Of a stretch of 64,000 nucleotides of DNA, positions 24,095-33,602 are shown in pieces. Made by a program: the position numbers and the translations under genes. Position 1 is the first letter of the stretch, and each line of letters begins with the position of its first letter. The notes beneath the pieces were generated by a model. That model was not told where the DNA came from, did not search any database, and saw nothing but the letters and a program-made list of their open reading frames with translations. Origin of the DNA: Modestobacter italicus. GTDB lineage: Bacteria; Actinomycetota; Actinomycetes; Mycobacteriales; Geodermatophilaceae. Location of the stretch: the NCBI RefSeq assembly GCF_000306785.1, contig NC_017955.1, positions 3,410,001 to 3,474,000 on the forward strand, read 5' to 3'.

Positions 24095-24841
24095 TTATGC
24101 GCTGACGTGCTGGTTCTGCCGGCTGTTCGTGGCCGGCTCGGCCGAGCCGCGGCTGTCGAGGTCGCGCAGGTGCGACTCGAGGTAGGACCGCAGCCGGGTG
24201 CGGTACTCGCGCTCGAAGGTGCGCAGCTCCTCGACCTTGCGGTCCAGGCTCGCCCGCTTCTCCTCCAGCGAGCCCATCGCCTCGACGTGCTTGCGCTCGG
24301 CGTCCTGGGCCAGCGCGGTCGCCTTGGCGCGCGCCTCGCGCTCCATCGTGTCGGCCCGGGTGCGGGCGTCGCCCAGCATCGAGTCGGCGCGGTTCTTGGC
24401 CTCGGTGACCATCTGCTCGCTCTTGGCCCGCGCCTCGGACAGCATCCGGTCGCTGGTGCTCTTGGCGCTGCCGACCATCTGGTCGGCCTGGGCCTTGGCC
24501 TCACCGACGTGCCGCTCGGCCGTCTCGGTGGCCAGGGCCAGCATGCGGGAGGCGCGGATGGCCTCGTCCTCGCGGACGGCCGACGGCGTCATCTGCGTCT
24601 GCGCCGGCGGGGGCGGCGGGGCCGCGACCGTCATCGGCGCGGACTCGGGGCGCTCCTCGCGCGGGGCGGCAGCCTGCCCGCCACCGGAGGCCCGCAGGTC
24701 GTTGTTCTCCTCGATCAGGCGGGCCAGCTCGGCCTCGACGACGTCGAGGAAGGCGTCGACCTCGTCCTCGTCGTAGCCGCGCTTGCCGATCGGCGGCTTC
24801 TTGAAGACGACGTTGTGCACGTCGGCGGGAGTCAGTGGCAT
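24095..24841 (-). CDS. wag31: polar growth protein Wag31 (DivIVA)
   Basis: The DivIVA-family scaffold that marks the poles and directs wall growth in actinobacteria. The lipid-binding N-terminal domain is plain: [20 protein letters not shown] and [20 protein letters not shown]. After a proline-rich linker, residues 90-230 form a long coiled coil rich in Ala, Glu and Lys. The ATG at 24841 has GAGGTGA eight bases upstream and matches relatives; a GTG three codons earlier is less likely. It is the last gene of the dcw group. Confidence 0.96.
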   Translation of the reverse strand: MPLTPADVHNVVFKKPPIGKRGYDEDEVDAFLDVVEAELARLIEENNDLRASGGGQAAAPREERPESAPMTVAAPPPPPAQTQMTPSAVREDEAIRASRMLALATETAERHVGEAKAQADQMVGSAKSTSDRMLSEARAKSEQMVTEAKNRADSMLGDARTRADTMEREARAKATALAQDAERKHVEAMGSLEEKRASLDRKVEELRTFEREYRTRLRSYLESHLRDLDSRGSAEPATNSRQNQHVSA

Positions 24842-24902
24842 GCGGCTCACCTCAGGTCGGACGGGAGGAACAGAGACAGGCGCGGACCGGCGGCGAGCCG
24901 CT

Positions 24903-24917
24903 GGGGCGCCACGCCCC
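24903..24917. terminator. short hairpin between yggT and wag31
   Basis: A 6-bp GC stem (GGGGCG and CGCCCC) around a CCA loop, in the 97-bp gap between yggT and wag31. It could trim or attenuate the transcript ahead of wag31. It is short and could be chance in DNA this rich in G and C. Confidence 0.25.
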
Positions 24918-24938
24918 GCTCCGGCTGGGAACGCGAGG

Positions 24939-25235
24939 TCACAGGGAGTAGGCCAGGTTGGTCAGCAGGCTCCGCAGCAGGATCACGGCGATCAGGAGCA
25001 CCATAAACCCCAGGTCCAGGCGGATCGTCCCGAGGTTCAGCGGTGGGATGACCTTGCGCACGGCCTTCAGCGGCGGGTCTGTCGTCGCGTAGACGACCTC
25101 CAGGCCGGCCGCGACCAGACCCTGCGGGCGCCAGCTCCGGGCCAGCACCATCACCCAGTCCACGACGAACCGGGCGAACAGCAGGATCAGGAACACGAGC
25201 AGGACCGAGGAGATGATCTGCAGAAGGAGAGCCAC
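24939..25235 (-). CDS. YggT-family membrane protein
   Basis: A 98-residue membrane protein of the YggT family, with two hydrophobic helices (residues 5-30 and 75-95). The family signature [12 protein letters not shown] and [20 protein letters not shown] lie between them. The GTG at 25235 gives [13 protein letters not shown], close to relatives; another GTG 21 bases upstream is possible. It sits between sepF and wag31, its standard place in actinobacterial dcw clusters. The molecular role is unknown. Confidence 0.88.
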   Translation of the reverse strand: MALLLQIISSVLLVFLILLFARFVVDWVMVLARSWRPQGLVAAGLEVVYATTDPPLKAVRKVIPPLNLGTIRLDLGFMVLLIAVILLRSLLTNLAYSL

Positions 25236-25285
25236 GGTCCTCGATCGTTCGGGCACCCGTGCGCGGGGCGCGCAGGTGCGGCGGG

Positions 25286-26140
25286 TCAGGACTGACTGAA
25301 GAAGCCGCCCTCGCGGATCCGGGCCTTGTCCTCAGCCGTCACGTCCACGTCCTGCGGGCTGAGCAGGAACACCTTGGCCGTGACCCGCTCGATACTACCG
25401 TGCAGGCCGAACGTGAGGCCGATGGCGAAGTCGACGAGTCGCTTCGCGTCGGCGTGCTCCATGTCGGTCAGGTTCATGATCACCGGCATGCCGTCGCGGA
25501 ACCGCTCGCCGATGGTGCGCGCCTCGTTGTAGGAGGCGGGGTGCACCGTGGTGATCCGGTAGCCCTTGGGCTTCGGCTCGGGCGCCGGCGTGGGAGCGGG
25601 GGCCGGCTCGGGCTCGGCGGCGACGGGCTCGCTCATCGCCAGGCCGGCGGCACCCGACGTCCCCCCGGACAGGCCGATCGGGGCCCGACCGCGGCCGGCG
25701 GAGGCGCTGATCCCGGAGCCGCCGGCGGCGCTGAGCCCACCGCCCAGACGGGAGGCGGCCGTGCTGCCCGCGGGGCTGCCGGCGAGGCCGAGGGTGCGCG
25801 GGGTCGCCGGGCGGCGACCGAGGGAGACCTCGGGCTCGGGCACCCGGTCCTCGACCCGCTCCTCGGCGCGCTCGCCGGCCGGGTAGTCGGTGTCGTAGCC
25901 GGAGGCCCCGTAGCCGCTGCCGTAGCCGTAGCGGTCGCCGCCGGCCGGCGTCGCCGGGTCGTCGACGTAGTCGGTCGCGGCGTAGCGGTCGTAGCCCCGG
26001 TCGTAGCCGTGGTCGTCGTAGCCGCGGTCGGCGTACTCGTGGTCGCTCTGCCGCGCGGCGTAGCGGTCGTAACCGCCCCGGGCGTCGTCGTCCTCGACGA
26101 GGCCCAGGTAGACCCCCATCCTCCTCATGGCTCCGGCCAT
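25286..26140 (-). CDS. sepF: cell division protein SepF
   Basis: SepF anchors FtsZ to the membrane, the main anchor in actinobacteria since they lack FtsA. The 284-residue protein has a short amphipathic N-terminus ([18 protein letters not shown]), a long linker rich in Tyr, Asp and Gly (residues 25-75, with repeated GYDRYAA-like motifs), and the SepF core at residues 195-275 ([20 protein letters not shown], then [18 protein letters not shown]). It has a good AGGGAGA ribosome site. It is longer than many SepF proteins because of the linker. Confidence 0.95.
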   Translation of the reverse strand: MAGAMRRMGVYLGLVEDDDARGGYDRYAARQSDHEYADRGYDDHGYDRGYDRYAATDYVDDPATPAGGDRYGYGSGYGASGYDTDYPAGERAEERVEDRVPEPEVSLGRRPATPRTLGLAGSPAGSTAASRLGGGLSAAGGSGISASAGRGRAPIGLSGGTSGAAGLAMSEPVAAEPEPAPAPTPAPEPKPKGYRITTVHPASYNEARTIGERFRDGMPVIMNLTDMEHADAKRLVDFAIGLTFGLHGSIERVTAKVFLLSPQDVDVTAEDKARIREGGFFSQS

Positions 26141-26189
26141 CGGACGTCTCCCTCTGGTCTCGTCGCAGGACGACTCGTGGTGCGGACGG

Positions 26190-26210
26190 CCGGTCGGCGG
26201 GGCCGACCGG
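26190..26210. terminator. hairpin between yggS and sepF
   Basis: A perfect 9-bp stem (CCGGTCGGC and GCCGACCGG) with a GGG loop in the 93-bp gap. No T-run follows. It may partly terminate or protect the message ahead of sepF. Confidence 0.45.
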
Positions 26211-26233
26211 TGGTGCGGGTGGTGCTGGTGTGA

Positions 26234-26968
26234 CTACCGCGGGCGCACGGGTCCTGCGGCGGTCGGTCCCTCGGAGGCTAGGGGGCGCGCGCCGAACAAC
26301 GCGGTACCGACACGCACCACGGTGGCCCCAGCTGCCACAGCAGCCTCCAGGTCGCCGCTCATGCCTGCCGATGTCTCCGATGCGGTGGGGTGGGCGGCGC
26401 GGACCCGGGCACCGATCTCGGCCAGCCGGGCGAACGCCGGCGCGGGGTCCTCCCCGCGCGGCGCGACGGCCATGAGGCCGCGCAGCCGGAGCCCCCCGGC
26501 CGCGGCCACGGCGTCGGCCAGCCCCGGGACGTCGCCGGGTGCGGCCCCGCCGCGCCCGCCGAGCTCGCCCTCGGGGCCACCGAGGTCGACCTGGACATAG
26601 ACGTCCACGACCCGGTCGGCCCGCTCGGCGGCCCGGTCCAGCGCCTCCACCAGCGGCGGCCGGTCGACGGAGTGCACGGTCGCACCCAGCCGGACGACGG
26701 CGGCTGCCTTGTTGCGCTGCAGCTGGCCGACCAGGTGCCAGCGCAGGTCCGGCAGGTCGGCGAGCTCGGCCGCCTTGCTGCTGAGCTCCTGCACCCGGTT
26801 CTCCGCGAAGTGCCGCTGCCCCAGCGCGGCGAGCGCGCGGACGTCCGCGGCCGGCCAGGTCTTGCTCACCGCGAGCAGCCGGACCTCGGCCGGGTCGCGC
26901 CCGGCCGCCCTCGCCGCGGCGTCGATCCGCGCCCGCACCGCACGCAGGTTCTCGCCCAACGAGCTCAT
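26234..26968 (-). CDS. YggS-family PLP homeostasis protein
   Basis: A 244-residue PLP-binding protein of the YggS/PLPBP family, with the fold of the alanine racemase barrel. The PLP lysine is in LLAVSKTWPAADVRAL near residue 36, and the conserved FAENRVQELSSKA and WHLVGQLQRNKA follow. It has no known catalytic activity in the family; it keeps free PLP in balance. It lies between pgeF and sepF, the usual dcw position. The ribosome site GGGGAGG overlaps a possible hairpin stem. Confidence 0.93.
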   Translation of the reverse strand: MSSLGENLRAVRARIDAAARAAGRDPAEVRLLAVSKTWPAADVRALAALGQRHFAENRVQELSSKAAELADLPDLRWHLVGQLQRNKAAAVVRLGATVHSVDRPPLVEALDRAAERADRVVDVYVQVDLGGPEGELGGRGGAAPGDVPGLADAVAAAGGLRLRGLMAVAPRGEDPAPAFARLAEIGARVRAAHPTASETSAGMSGDLEAAVAAGATVVRVGTALFGARPLASEGPTAAGPVRPR

Positions 26969-26979
26969 GGGCCGATCCT

Positions 26980-27013
26980 CCCCTGCCGGTGACGCGCGAC
27001 CTCCGTGCAGGGG
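26980..27013. promoter_or_regulatory. possible hairpin covering the yggS ribosome site
   Basis: On the minus strand CCCCTGC and GCAGGGG (7 bp) can pair across a 20-base loop. The second arm runs into the yggS ribosome site GGGGAGG. Just after the pgeF stop the sequence GGACCCC also recalls the start of the seven-copy repeat, so this may be a worn copy. Weak evidence. Confidence 0.25.
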
Positions 27014-27020
27014 TCCGGGT

Positions 27021-27754
27021 TCAGCCGAGCCAGACGATGCCGGCCTGGCGGCCGGTGACCCTGTCGCGGCGGTGGCTGAACAGCCGGGGGTCCTCCACCG
27101 TGCAGCGCGGGTCGTGCACGACCTGCCGGACGCCGGCCCCGCGCAGCACCTCGGCGATGCCGGCCCGCAGGTCCAGCCCCGGCGTCCCCGTCCGGGTGCG
27201 GACCGCGCTCGCCGGGGCGACCCGGGCGACCTCGGCCTGCATCTGGACGGGCACCTCGTAGTCCAGGCCGCAGACCGCGGGGCCGAGCAGCGCCTCGACG
27301 TCCGCAGGCCGCGCGCCGAGCCGGGTCATGGCCGCCAGGGCGGCGGGCACGACGCCGCGCCGGACGCCCTTCCGCCCGCGATGCCCGGTCGGCAACGAGA
27401 CCGGCGACCCGGGGGGTCCAGCAGCACCGGGACGCAGTCGGCGACCAGCACGCACAGCACCAGGCCGGGGGTGGCCGTGACGAGCGCGTCGACGTCGGCC
27501 ACCGGGTTCTCCTCGGCGTCCTCCACGATCGCGACCCCGGTGCCGTGCACCTGGGTCATCCAGACCACCTGGTCCCCGGCGACGCCGAGCTCAGCGGCGA
27601 GCCGGTCGCGGTTCGCGGCGACGTCCGCCGGGTCGTCGCCGACGTGCCCGCCGAGGTTGAACGAGTCGTACGGGGACGAGGAACGGCCGCCCCGCCGGTC
27701 GGTGACGACCCGCCGGGGTCGCACCGCCGGCGGAGCGGCCGGACCGTCACTCAC
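27021..27754 (-). pseudogene. pgeF: frameshifted pgeF (purine nucleoside phosphorylase, YfiH/laccase-domain family)
   Basis: Members are purine nucleoside phosphorylase / adenosine deaminase-type enzymes, long called polyphenol oxidases. The N-terminal half (start GTG 27754) reads VVWMTQVHGTGVAIVED with the first metal histidine and LVADCVPVLLD with the cysteine. That frame then diverges. The second half is in another frame: HRGRKGVRRGVVPAALAAMT, with the third ligand His, then GPAVCGLDYEVP and the stop at 27021. The shift lies in about 27375-27415, between the Cys and the second His. The intervening bases spell VAGLVA in the third frame, so more than one indel is possible. It may be a true lesion or a sequencing error in a GC run. 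Confidence 0.75.
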
Positions 27755-27774
27755 TGGACGCGACGTGCTGGAAC

Positions 27775-27832
27775 GGCCCCTCTGCAGGGACCCGGGGCGA
27801 GCTTGCGAGTCCCGGGGGGCAGAGGGGTCCTT
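27775..27832 (-). repeat. stop-proximal hairpin repeat, copy 4
   Basis: It begins AAGGACCCCTCTGC directly after the ftsZ stop with no spacer. The arms CCCCTCTGC and GCAGAGGGG pair, and the inner arms CCCGGG and CCCGGG flank CTCGCAAGCTCG. The inner arm differs from the other copies yet still pairs. It separates ftsZ from pgeF. Confidence 0.85.
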
Positions 27833-29128
27833 TCACTGGGAGCGGAGGAACTCGGGGATGTCGAGCTCCTCCTCGAAGTCCTCCGAGGCCAGCGGACGGC
27901 GGGTGCCGTTGCCCGGCCCGGCGATGGGCGGCAGCGGCGGCACGGTGATGCCGCCGCCCTGCGGCGCGACGCCGGGCTGGCCCGGGCGGGGTGCCGCCGG
28001 GGACGCCTGGGTGGTGGGCGCGGCCGCCGTGGGGGCCGGCGAGACGAGCCGCTCGCCGGTCTGCGCCGGGACGGACGGCCGCGGGGCGGCCGGCGCGACC
28101 GGGGCAGCGGCGACCGGTGCCGGGGCCGGCGGAGCAGCCGGGGCGACCGACGTGACCGCGGCGTCCTTGCGCTGACCGGGCTTGCCCTGGTCGAAGCCGG
28201 CCGCGATGACCGTCACCCGCACCTCGTCGCCGAGGGCGTCGTCGATGACGGCCCCGAAGATGATGTTGGCGTCGGGGTGCGCGGCGTCGGAGACCAGCGA
28301 GGCGGCCTCGTTGATCTCGAACAGGCCCAGGTCCGAGCCGCCGGAGATCGACAGCAGGACGCCGTGGGCGCCCTCCATCGAGGCCTCCAGCAGCGGGCTG
28401 GCGATCGCCTGCTCGGCGGCGAGCAGGGCGCGGTTGTCACCGCGCGCGCTGCCGATGCCCATCAGCGCCGAGCCCGCACCGGACATGACCGACTTGACGT
28501 CGGCGAAGTCCAGGTTGATCAGGCCGGGGGTGGTGATCAGGTCGGTGATGCCCTGGACGCCGGAGAGGAGCACCTGGTCGGCGGTCCGGAAGGCGTCCAT
28601 CACGCTGACGTTCCGGTCGCCCAGCTGCAGCAGCCGGTCGTTCGGGATCACGATCAGCGTGTCGCACTCGTTGCGCAGCTCCTCGATGCCCGACTCGGCC
28701 TGGACCGCCCGCCGCTTCCCCTCGAAGGAGAACGGACGGGTGACCACGCCGATGGTCAGGGCGCCGAGCTTCCGCGCGATGGAGGCGACGACGGGTGCGC
28801 CACCGGTGCCGGTGCCACCGCCCTCGCCCGCCGTCACGAAGACCATGTCGGCGCCCTTGAGCACCTCCTCGATCTCCTCGCGGTGGTCCTCTGCGGCCTG
28901 CCGGCCGACATCGGGCTGCGCGCCCGCGCCCAGGCCGCGGGTGAGCTCACGGCCGACGTCGAGCTTGACGTCCGCGTCGCTCATCAGCAGTGCCTGTGCG
29001 TCGGTGTTGATCGCGATGAACTCGACCCCCTTGAGGCCGACCTCGATCATGCGATTGACCGCGTTCACCCCGCCGCCGCCGATGCCGACGACCTTGATGA
29101 CCGCGAGGTAGTTGTGCGGAGGTGTCAT
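27833..29128 (-). CDS. ftsZ: cell division GTPase FtsZ
   Basis: The tubulin-like GTPase that forms the division ring. The 431-residue protein has the nucleotide-binding [17 protein letters not shown], the tubulin signature [13 protein letters not shown] near residue 100, and the T7 catalytic region [16 protein letters not shown] Pro/Ala-rich linker (about 320-410) leads to the C-terminal tail DIPEFLRSQ, which binds SepF and other partners. ATG 29128 has GGGGAG upstream. It is separated from ftsQ by an AhpD-like gene, which is unusual, and has its own 333-bp leader. Confidence 0.98.
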   Translation of the reverse strand: MTPPHNYLAVIKVVGIGGGGVNAVNRMIEVGLKGVEFIAINTDAQALLMSDADVKLDVGRELTRGLGAGAQPDVGRQAAEDHREEIEEVLKGADMVFVTAGEGGGTGTGGAPVVASIARKLGALTIGVVTRPFSFEGKRRAVQAESGIEELRNECDTLIVIPNDRLLQLGDRNVSVMDAFRTADQVLLSGVQGITDLITTPGLINLDFADVKSVMSGAGSALMGIGSARGDNRALLAAEQAIASPLLEASMEGAHGVLLSISGGSDLGLFEINEAASLVSDAAHPDANIIFGAVIDDALGDEVRVTVIAAGFDQGKPGQRKDAAVTSVAPAAPPAPAPVAAAPVAPAAPRPSVPAQTGERLVSPAPTAAAPTTQASPAAPRPGQPGVAPQGGGITVPPLPPIAGPGNGTRRPLASEDFEEELDIPEFLRSQ

Positions 29129-29461
29129 GCTGCGCTCCCCAACTGGACCCTCATCCTCAGGTTAAGCCTTATAGTTATGTCAACTACGTCCGTGTGAGGA
29201 CGAAGTTAGGTGCGCCCTCATCGGGCAGCAAGCACCCTCTCCGGGTCGGCGTGTCCATCGGGCGGAGTCGCACCAGAACCCGTCGACCCGTCTGTCACAT
29301 CCGGCTCACGAGCCGTGACGACATGCCAGGCCACGGTCTCATGCCCGGGTGGAGACGTCCGCAGGCACGTCCGTCGGTGCGACGCAGCGCACGTCGAGAC
29401 TCTTTTCTGCCCGGGCGTGTCGGCGCGCCGCCCACCGGGGACGCCGGTGAGCTGCTCCCGC
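29129..29461 (-). promoter_or_regulatory. ftsZ upstream region with AT-rich promoter patch
   Basis: A 333-bp stretch without a gene, between the AhpD-like stop and ftsZ. The one AT-rich patch is at 29160-29185; on the minus strand it reads TTGACATAACTATAAGGC, with a good -35-like TTGACA and a TATAAG, though their spacing (4 bp) does not fit one promoter. They may belong to two overlapping promoters. A separate ftsZ promoter is expected in actinobacteria. The rest shows no clear element. Confidence 0.5.
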
Positions 29462-30046
29462 TCAGCTCCGGGGCACCCGCCCGAGCAGGTGGAACTCCTC
29501 GTTCGGCGGCACGGCGGCCCAGTGGACGAGGCGGTTGGACAGCGCGAACAGCGCGACGATCGCGCCGACGTCCCACACGTCGTCCTGGGTGAGGCCGTGC
29601 CCGCGCAGCGCGTCCTGCTCCTGCGCGGTCACCGACACCGGGTCGACGGCGAGCCGGACGCCGACCTCCACCACCGCCCGCAGCCGCGGCGACAGCGGCG
29701 CCTTCCGCCAGTCGACGGCCACCTGGTCGGCCAGGTACCGGTCCCGCGCGCGGATCCGGACCAGGGCGCCGTGGGCCACCACGCAGTAGAGGCAGCTGTT
29801 GGCCGCGCTGGTGGCCACCACCAGCACCTCGCGGTCGGCCTGGGTGAGCCCCGGGGTGTCCTTGTCCATCAGGGCGTCGTGCAGCGCGAAGAAGGCCCGC
29901 GCCTCGTCGGGGCGCCAGGCGAGCGCGGCGAAGACGTTGGGCAGGAAGCCGCTCTTGTCGGCGACCTCGGTGAAGCGCGCCTGCAGGTCCGGGGGCAGCT
30001 CGGCCAGCGGGACGACGGGGAATCGGCTGATCGGGGGCTCGGTCAC
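29462..30046 (-). CDS. AhpD-like peroxidase-related protein (carboxymuconolactone decarboxylase fold)
   Basis: A 194-residue protein of the AhpD/CMD superfamily, peroxidase-related subgroup. The active-site motif SCLYCVVAHGALVR near residue 90 has the CxxC-x3-H pattern of AhpD, where the cysteines reduce peroxides or disulfides. NEEFHLLGRVP closes the protein. The GTG at 30046 is chosen; a GTG 18 bases upstream is possible. It lies between ftsQ and ftsZ, where actinobacterial dcw clusters normally have nothing, on the same strand. It has no evident link to division. Confidence 0.85.
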   Translation of the reverse strand: MTEPPISRFPVVPLAELPPDLQARFTEVADKSGFLPNVFAALAWRPDEARAFFALHDALMDKDTPGLTQADREVLVVATSAANSCLYCVVAHGALVRIRARDRYLADQVAVDWRKAPLSPRLRAVVEVGVRLAVDPVSVTAQEQDALRGHGLTQDDVWDVGAIVALFALSNRLVHWAAVPPNEEFHLLGRVPRS

Positions 30047-30079
30047 CCGGTCACTCTGCCGCACCTCGCGTGGCTTGTC

Positions 30080-30137
30080 GGCCCCGCTGCAGGGGCCCGC
30101 CGCGAGCTCGCGAGCGGTGGGGGGCAGCGGGGTCCTT
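30080..30137 (-). repeat. stop-proximal hairpin repeat, copy 5
   Basis: It begins AAGGACCCCGCTGC two bases after the ftsQ stop. The arms CCCCGCTGC and GCAGCGGGG pair, and the inner palindrome CTCGCGAGCTCG is flanked by CCACCG and CGGCGG. Almost identical to copy 2. It would close the long mraZ-to-ftsQ transcript. Confidence 0.85.
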
Positions 30138-30139
30138 CC

Positions 30140-30955
30140 TCACCGCAGGACGACGGAGTCCGGGGTGCTGACGTCGAGGGTGCCGGCGGGGTCGAGCGTC
30201 CCGGCGTCGATCTGGTCGAGCAGCGCGCCGAGCACCTCGGCCTTCCGGTCGGTCTGGGCCGCGCTCCCCCACAGCACCGACCGGCCGTCGGTGAGGGTCA
30301 GGGTGACGGCGTCCGGGCTGGTGGCGGCCACGCCGGTCACCTGGTCGCGCACGTCCGGCGGCAGCGCGGTCAGCGCCCCGAGCGCAGCGGTGGTCGCCGC
30401 GTCGTCCGGACCGGGGTCCGGCACGTCGAGCGGGACGACGCCGTCCGGCGGGGTGCCGGTGATCGTCTCGAACACCACGCCCTCGGCGTCCACCAGCCGG
30501 CGCGTGCCCCCGTCGGTGACCACCGCCACCGGCACCCGCTCGGCCAGCGTCACGACCACCGTGCGGGGCCAGCCCCGGGTGACCTCGACCGAGGCGACCT
30601 GCGGGAGCGCGGCGACCCGGGCGGCCGCGGCCGCGGTGTCGACCCGCGCCAGCGGCGTGCCCGCGGCGATGCCGGCCACCTGGACCACCTGCTCCGCGGA
30701 GAGCCGCGCCTCGCCGTCGACCTGGACCGTGCGGACCGCGAAGACCGGGCTGCCCAGCACCACCCAGGCGAGGACGCCGACGACCAGCACGGCCGCGCCC
30801 AGCGCGACGAGCGCCCGCCGGCCCGGGTGGGCCGGGCGCCGCGACCGGCGCCGGCGGGGGCGCAGCGGGGTGACCGGGGACGGGGTGTCCCCGCCCGTGC
30901 CGCCGCCCCGCCGTCCGCCCCGGGCGCGGTCGCGGGTCGTCGCGGCGCGGCTCAC
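30140..30955 (-). CDS. ftsQ: cell division protein FtsQ
   Basis: A bitopic divisome protein that links early and late division proteins through FtsL and FtsB. The 271 residues comprise an Arg-rich cytoplasmic head (1-50), one membrane helix (ALVALGAAVLVVGVLAWVVL), and a periplasm-side POTRA domain starting FAVRTVQVDGEARLSAEQVV. A beta domain follows, with GWPRTVVVTLAERVPVAVV. The GTG start overlaps murC by 4 bp. Its stop is followed by repeat copy 5. Confidence 0.94.
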   Translation of the reverse strand: MSRAATTRDRARGGRRGGGTGGDTPSPVTPLRPRRRRSRRPAHPGRRALVALGAAVLVVGVLAWVVLGSPVFAVRTVQVDGEARLSAEQVVQVAGIAAGTPLARVDTAAAAARVAALPQVASVEVTRGWPRTVVVTLAERVPVAVVTDGGTRRLVDAEGVVFETITGTPPDGVVPLDVPDPGPDDAATTAALGALTALPPDVRDQVTGVAATSPDAVTLTLTDGRSVLWGSAAQTDRKAEVLGALLDQIDAGTLDPAGTLDVSTPDSVVLR

Positions 30956-32424
30956 CGCGCCGGCCCCGACCCGTCCCCGTGCGGCGGCTCGACCCCCTCG
31001 TCGGGCTCGCTGAGCGCGGCCAGGACCTCGGGGCCGACCATCGACACGTCGCCGGCGCCCATGGTGACCACCAGGTCGCCGGGGCGGGCGCGGGCGGCCA
31101 TCGCCGGTGCGGCGGCCGACCAGGACGGTTCGTAGGCGACCGCGTCGGCCGGCAGCGGCACCGCGTCGGCGACCAGCGCGCCGGTCACGCCGGGCACCGG
31201 GTCCTCGCGGGCACCGTAGACCTCCATCACCACGACCTGGTCGGCCAGGCCCAGCGCCTCGCCGAAGCCGGTGGCGAACTGCGCGGTCCGGCTGTAGAGG
31301 TGCGGCTGGAAGAGCACCAGCAGCCGCCCCGACCCGGTGACCGCGCGGGCCGCCCGCAGCTGCGCGGCGACCTCGGTGGGGTGGTGGGCGTAGTCGTCGT
31401 AGACCCGGACGCCGGCGGCGACGCCCTTGAGCTCGAACCGCCGGTGCACGCCGCCGAACCGGCCCAGCCCGCCGATCAGGCCGGCCGCGGGGAGCCCGAG
31501 CTCGAGCCCGGCCAGCAGCGCCGCGGCGCTGTTGAGCGCCATGTGCGCCCCGGGCAGCCGGATGTGCACCTCGCCGAGGGACTGCCCGTCGAGGACGGCG
31601 GTGTACCGCGTCCCGTCCGGTGCCACCCGCAGGTCCAGCAGCTGCAGGTCCGCCCCCGGCTGCAGGCCGTAGGTCCGCAGCCGCACCGGGGTGCCCGCCG
31701 CCACGCCGGCCAGCCGGGCCGCACCCGGGTCGTCGGCGCAGAGCACCAGGAACCCGTCGTCGGCGACGGTGCGCACGAAGGCGTCGAAGGCCGCCTCGAC
31801 CGCGGCCAGGTCGCCGTAGTTGTCCAGGTGGTCGGCCTCGACGTTGGTGACGATCGCCCCGTGCGGGGCCAGCAGCAGGAACGACCGGTCGCTCTCGTCG
31901 GCCTCGGCCAGGAAGACGTCGCCCTGGCCGGCGTGGGCGTTGGAGCCGGACTCGTTGAGGGTGCCGCCGATGGCGAACGACGGGTCGACGCCGCAGGCCT
32001 GCACGGCGACGGTGAGCATCGACGTCGTCGAGGTCTTGCCGTGGGTGCCGGCCACCGCGACGCTGCGCCGTCCGGCCATCACCGCGGCCAGCGCGACCGC
32101 CCGGGGCACCACCCGCAGCCCCCGCTCGCGGGCCGCGACCAGCTCGGGGTTCTCCGCGCGGATCGCGGTGGAGACCACGACGGTCGCCGCGTCGCCGAGG
32201 TGCTCGGCGTCGTGGCCGACCTCCACCCGGGCGCCGAGCGCGGCGAGCCCGCGCATCGCCGGGGAGTCCCGGCGGTCGGTGCCCGACACCCGCAGGCCGC
32301 GGGCGAGCATGATCCGCGCGATGCCGCTCATCCCGGCGCCGCCGATGCCGATGAAGTGCACCGCGCCGAGGTCCTCGAGGGCGGGGATCGGGTCCTTCCA
32401 CGCCGCCACGTCCGCGGCGCTCAT
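30952..32424 (-). CDS. murC: UDP-N-acetylmuramate--L-alanine ligase MurC
   Basis: It adds L-alanine to UDP-MurNAc, the first peptide step of peptidoglycan synthesis. The 490-residue protein shows [20 protein letters not shown] for UDP binding, the ATP loop [15 protein letters not shown], and [12 protein letters not shown] and [11 protein letters not shown] of the C-terminal domain. ATG 32424 overlaps the murG stop by 4 bp. The C-terminal tail ([16 protein letters not shown]) is longer than usual. Confidence 0.97.
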   Translation of the reverse strand: MSAADVAAWKDPIPALEDLGAVHFIGIGGAGMSGIARIMLARGLRVSGTDRRDSPAMRGLAALGARVEVGHDAEHLGDAATVVVSTAIRAENPELVAARERGLRVVPRAVALAAVMAGRRSVAVAGTHGKTSTTSMLTVAVQACGVDPSFAIGGTLNESGSNAHAGQGDVFLAEADESDRSFLLLAPHGAIVTNVEADHLDNYGDLAAVEAAFDAFVRTVADDGFLVLCADDPGAARLAGVAAGTPVRLRTYGLQPGADLQLLDLRVAPDGTRYTAVLDGQSLGEVHIRLPGAHMALNSAAALLAGLELGLPAAGLIGGLGRFGGVHRRFELKGVAAGVRVYDDYAHHPTEVAAQLRAARAVTGSGRLLVLFQPHLYSRTAQFATGFGEALGLADQVVVMEVYGAREDPVPGVTGALVADAVPLPADAVAYEPSWSAAAPAMAARARPGDLVVTMGAGDVSMVGPEVLAALSEPDEGVEPPHGDGSGPAR

Positions 32425-33602
32425 CGCGACACCACCTCGAGCACCATGTCCGCGAGTCGCTCGTCGGCGTCGGGGGTGCCGGCCGCCGCGGCGTTGGCGG
32501 CCAGCGCGGCCAGCGCCGCCGGGTCGGTGAGCAGCGGCACCAGGTTCTCCGTCACCCACGCCGGGGTGAGCTCGGCGTCGTCGACCAGCAGCCCTCCCCC
32601 GGCCTCGACCACCGGCAGCGCGTTGAGCCGCTGCTCGCCGTTGCCGATCGGCAGCGGGACGAACGCCCCGGGCAGCCCGACCGCGGAGAGCTCGGCGACG
32701 GTGACCGCCCCCGACCGGCACAGCGCCAGGTCCGCGGCGGCGTAGGCGAGGTCCATCCGCTCCAGGTAGTCCACGACCACGTAGGGCGCGGCGCCGGCCG
32801 GCCGGGGCGGGACGGTGACGTCGGTGTTCCTCGGCCCGCGGGCGTGCAGCACCTGCACCCCGGCGGCGGTGAGCGCGTCAGCGGCGGCGACCGCGGCCCG
32901 GTTCAGCGAGGCGGCGCCCTGCGACCCGCCGAAGACCAGCAGCGTCGGGCGGTCGGCGTCCAGGCCGAAGGCGGCCCGGGCCTCGGCGCGCAGGCCGGCC
33001 CGGTCGAGGTGGCTGATCGAGGGGCGCAGCGGCATGCCGACGTGCTCACCGGCGTGCAGCGGGGTGCCGGGCGTGCTCACCGCCACCCGGGCGGCCAGCC
33101 GCGCGCCGACCCGGTTGGCCAGGCCGGGGAGCGGGTTGCCCTCGTGCACGACGACCGGCACCCCGGCGCGGCGGGCGGCGAGGTAGGCGGGCAGCGCGAC
33201 GTAGCCGCCGAACCCGACCAGCACGTCGGCGCCGAGCCCGGTGAGCAGCGCGCGGGTCTCGGCGACCGCGCGCCAGACCCGGGCGGGCACCCGGAGCAGG
33301 TCCGGCGTGGGCCTGCGCGGCAGCGGGACCGGCGGGATCAGCCGCAGGTCGTAGCCGCGGGCCGGCACCAGCCGGGTCTCCAGCCCGCGGGCGGTGCCCA
33401 GGCAGGTGACCTGCACGGCGGGGCCGCCGCCGGGGGCGGTGCGGCGGGTGAGCGCGTCGGCGAGGGCGAGCATCGGCTCGATGTGCCCGGCGGTGCCGCC
33501 GCCGGCGAGCACGACGTGCACGGGCCGGGGCACGGGCAGGGCAGCGGCGGCCGAGGGCTCAGCCGCTCCGGGCGTGCCTGGGGCGGGCTGGGGGTGGGTC
33601 AC
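32421..33602 (-). CDS. murG: UDP-GlcNAc:lipid I transferase MurG
   Basis: It adds GlcNAc to lipid I to make lipid II on the inner face of the membrane. The 393-residue GT28 enzyme has [20 protein letters not shown] near residue 30, [17 protein letters not shown] in the middle, and [18 protein letters not shown] for UDP-GlcNAc binding. The N-terminal 28 residues are Ala/Pro-rich. The GTG start overlaps ftsW by 4 bp. Confidence 0.97.
   Translation of the reverse strand: MTHPQPAPGTPGAAEPSAAAALPVPRPVHVVLAGGGTAGHIEPMLALADALTRRTAPGGGPAVQVTCLGTARGLETRLVPARGYDLRLIPPVPLPRRPTPDLLRVPARVWRAVAETRALLTGLGADVLVGFGGYVALPAYLAARRAGVPVVVHEGNPLPGLANRVGARLAARVAVSTPGTPLHAGEHVGMPLRPSISHLDRAGLRAEARAAFGLDADRPTLLVFGGSQGAASLNRAAVAAADALTAAGVQVLHARGPRNTDVTVPPRPAGAAPYVVVDYLERMDLAYAAADLALCRSGAVTVAELSAVGLPGAFVPLPIGNGEQRLNALPVVEAGGGLLVDDAELTPAWVTENLVPLLTDPAALAALAANAAAAGTPDADERLADMVLEVVSR

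Noticed and set aside
29160-29185. A single consensus promoter for ftsZ
   Set aside because: TTGACA and TATAAG are present but only 4 bp apart, so they cannot form one -35/-10 pair; it is kept only as a promoter-like patch.
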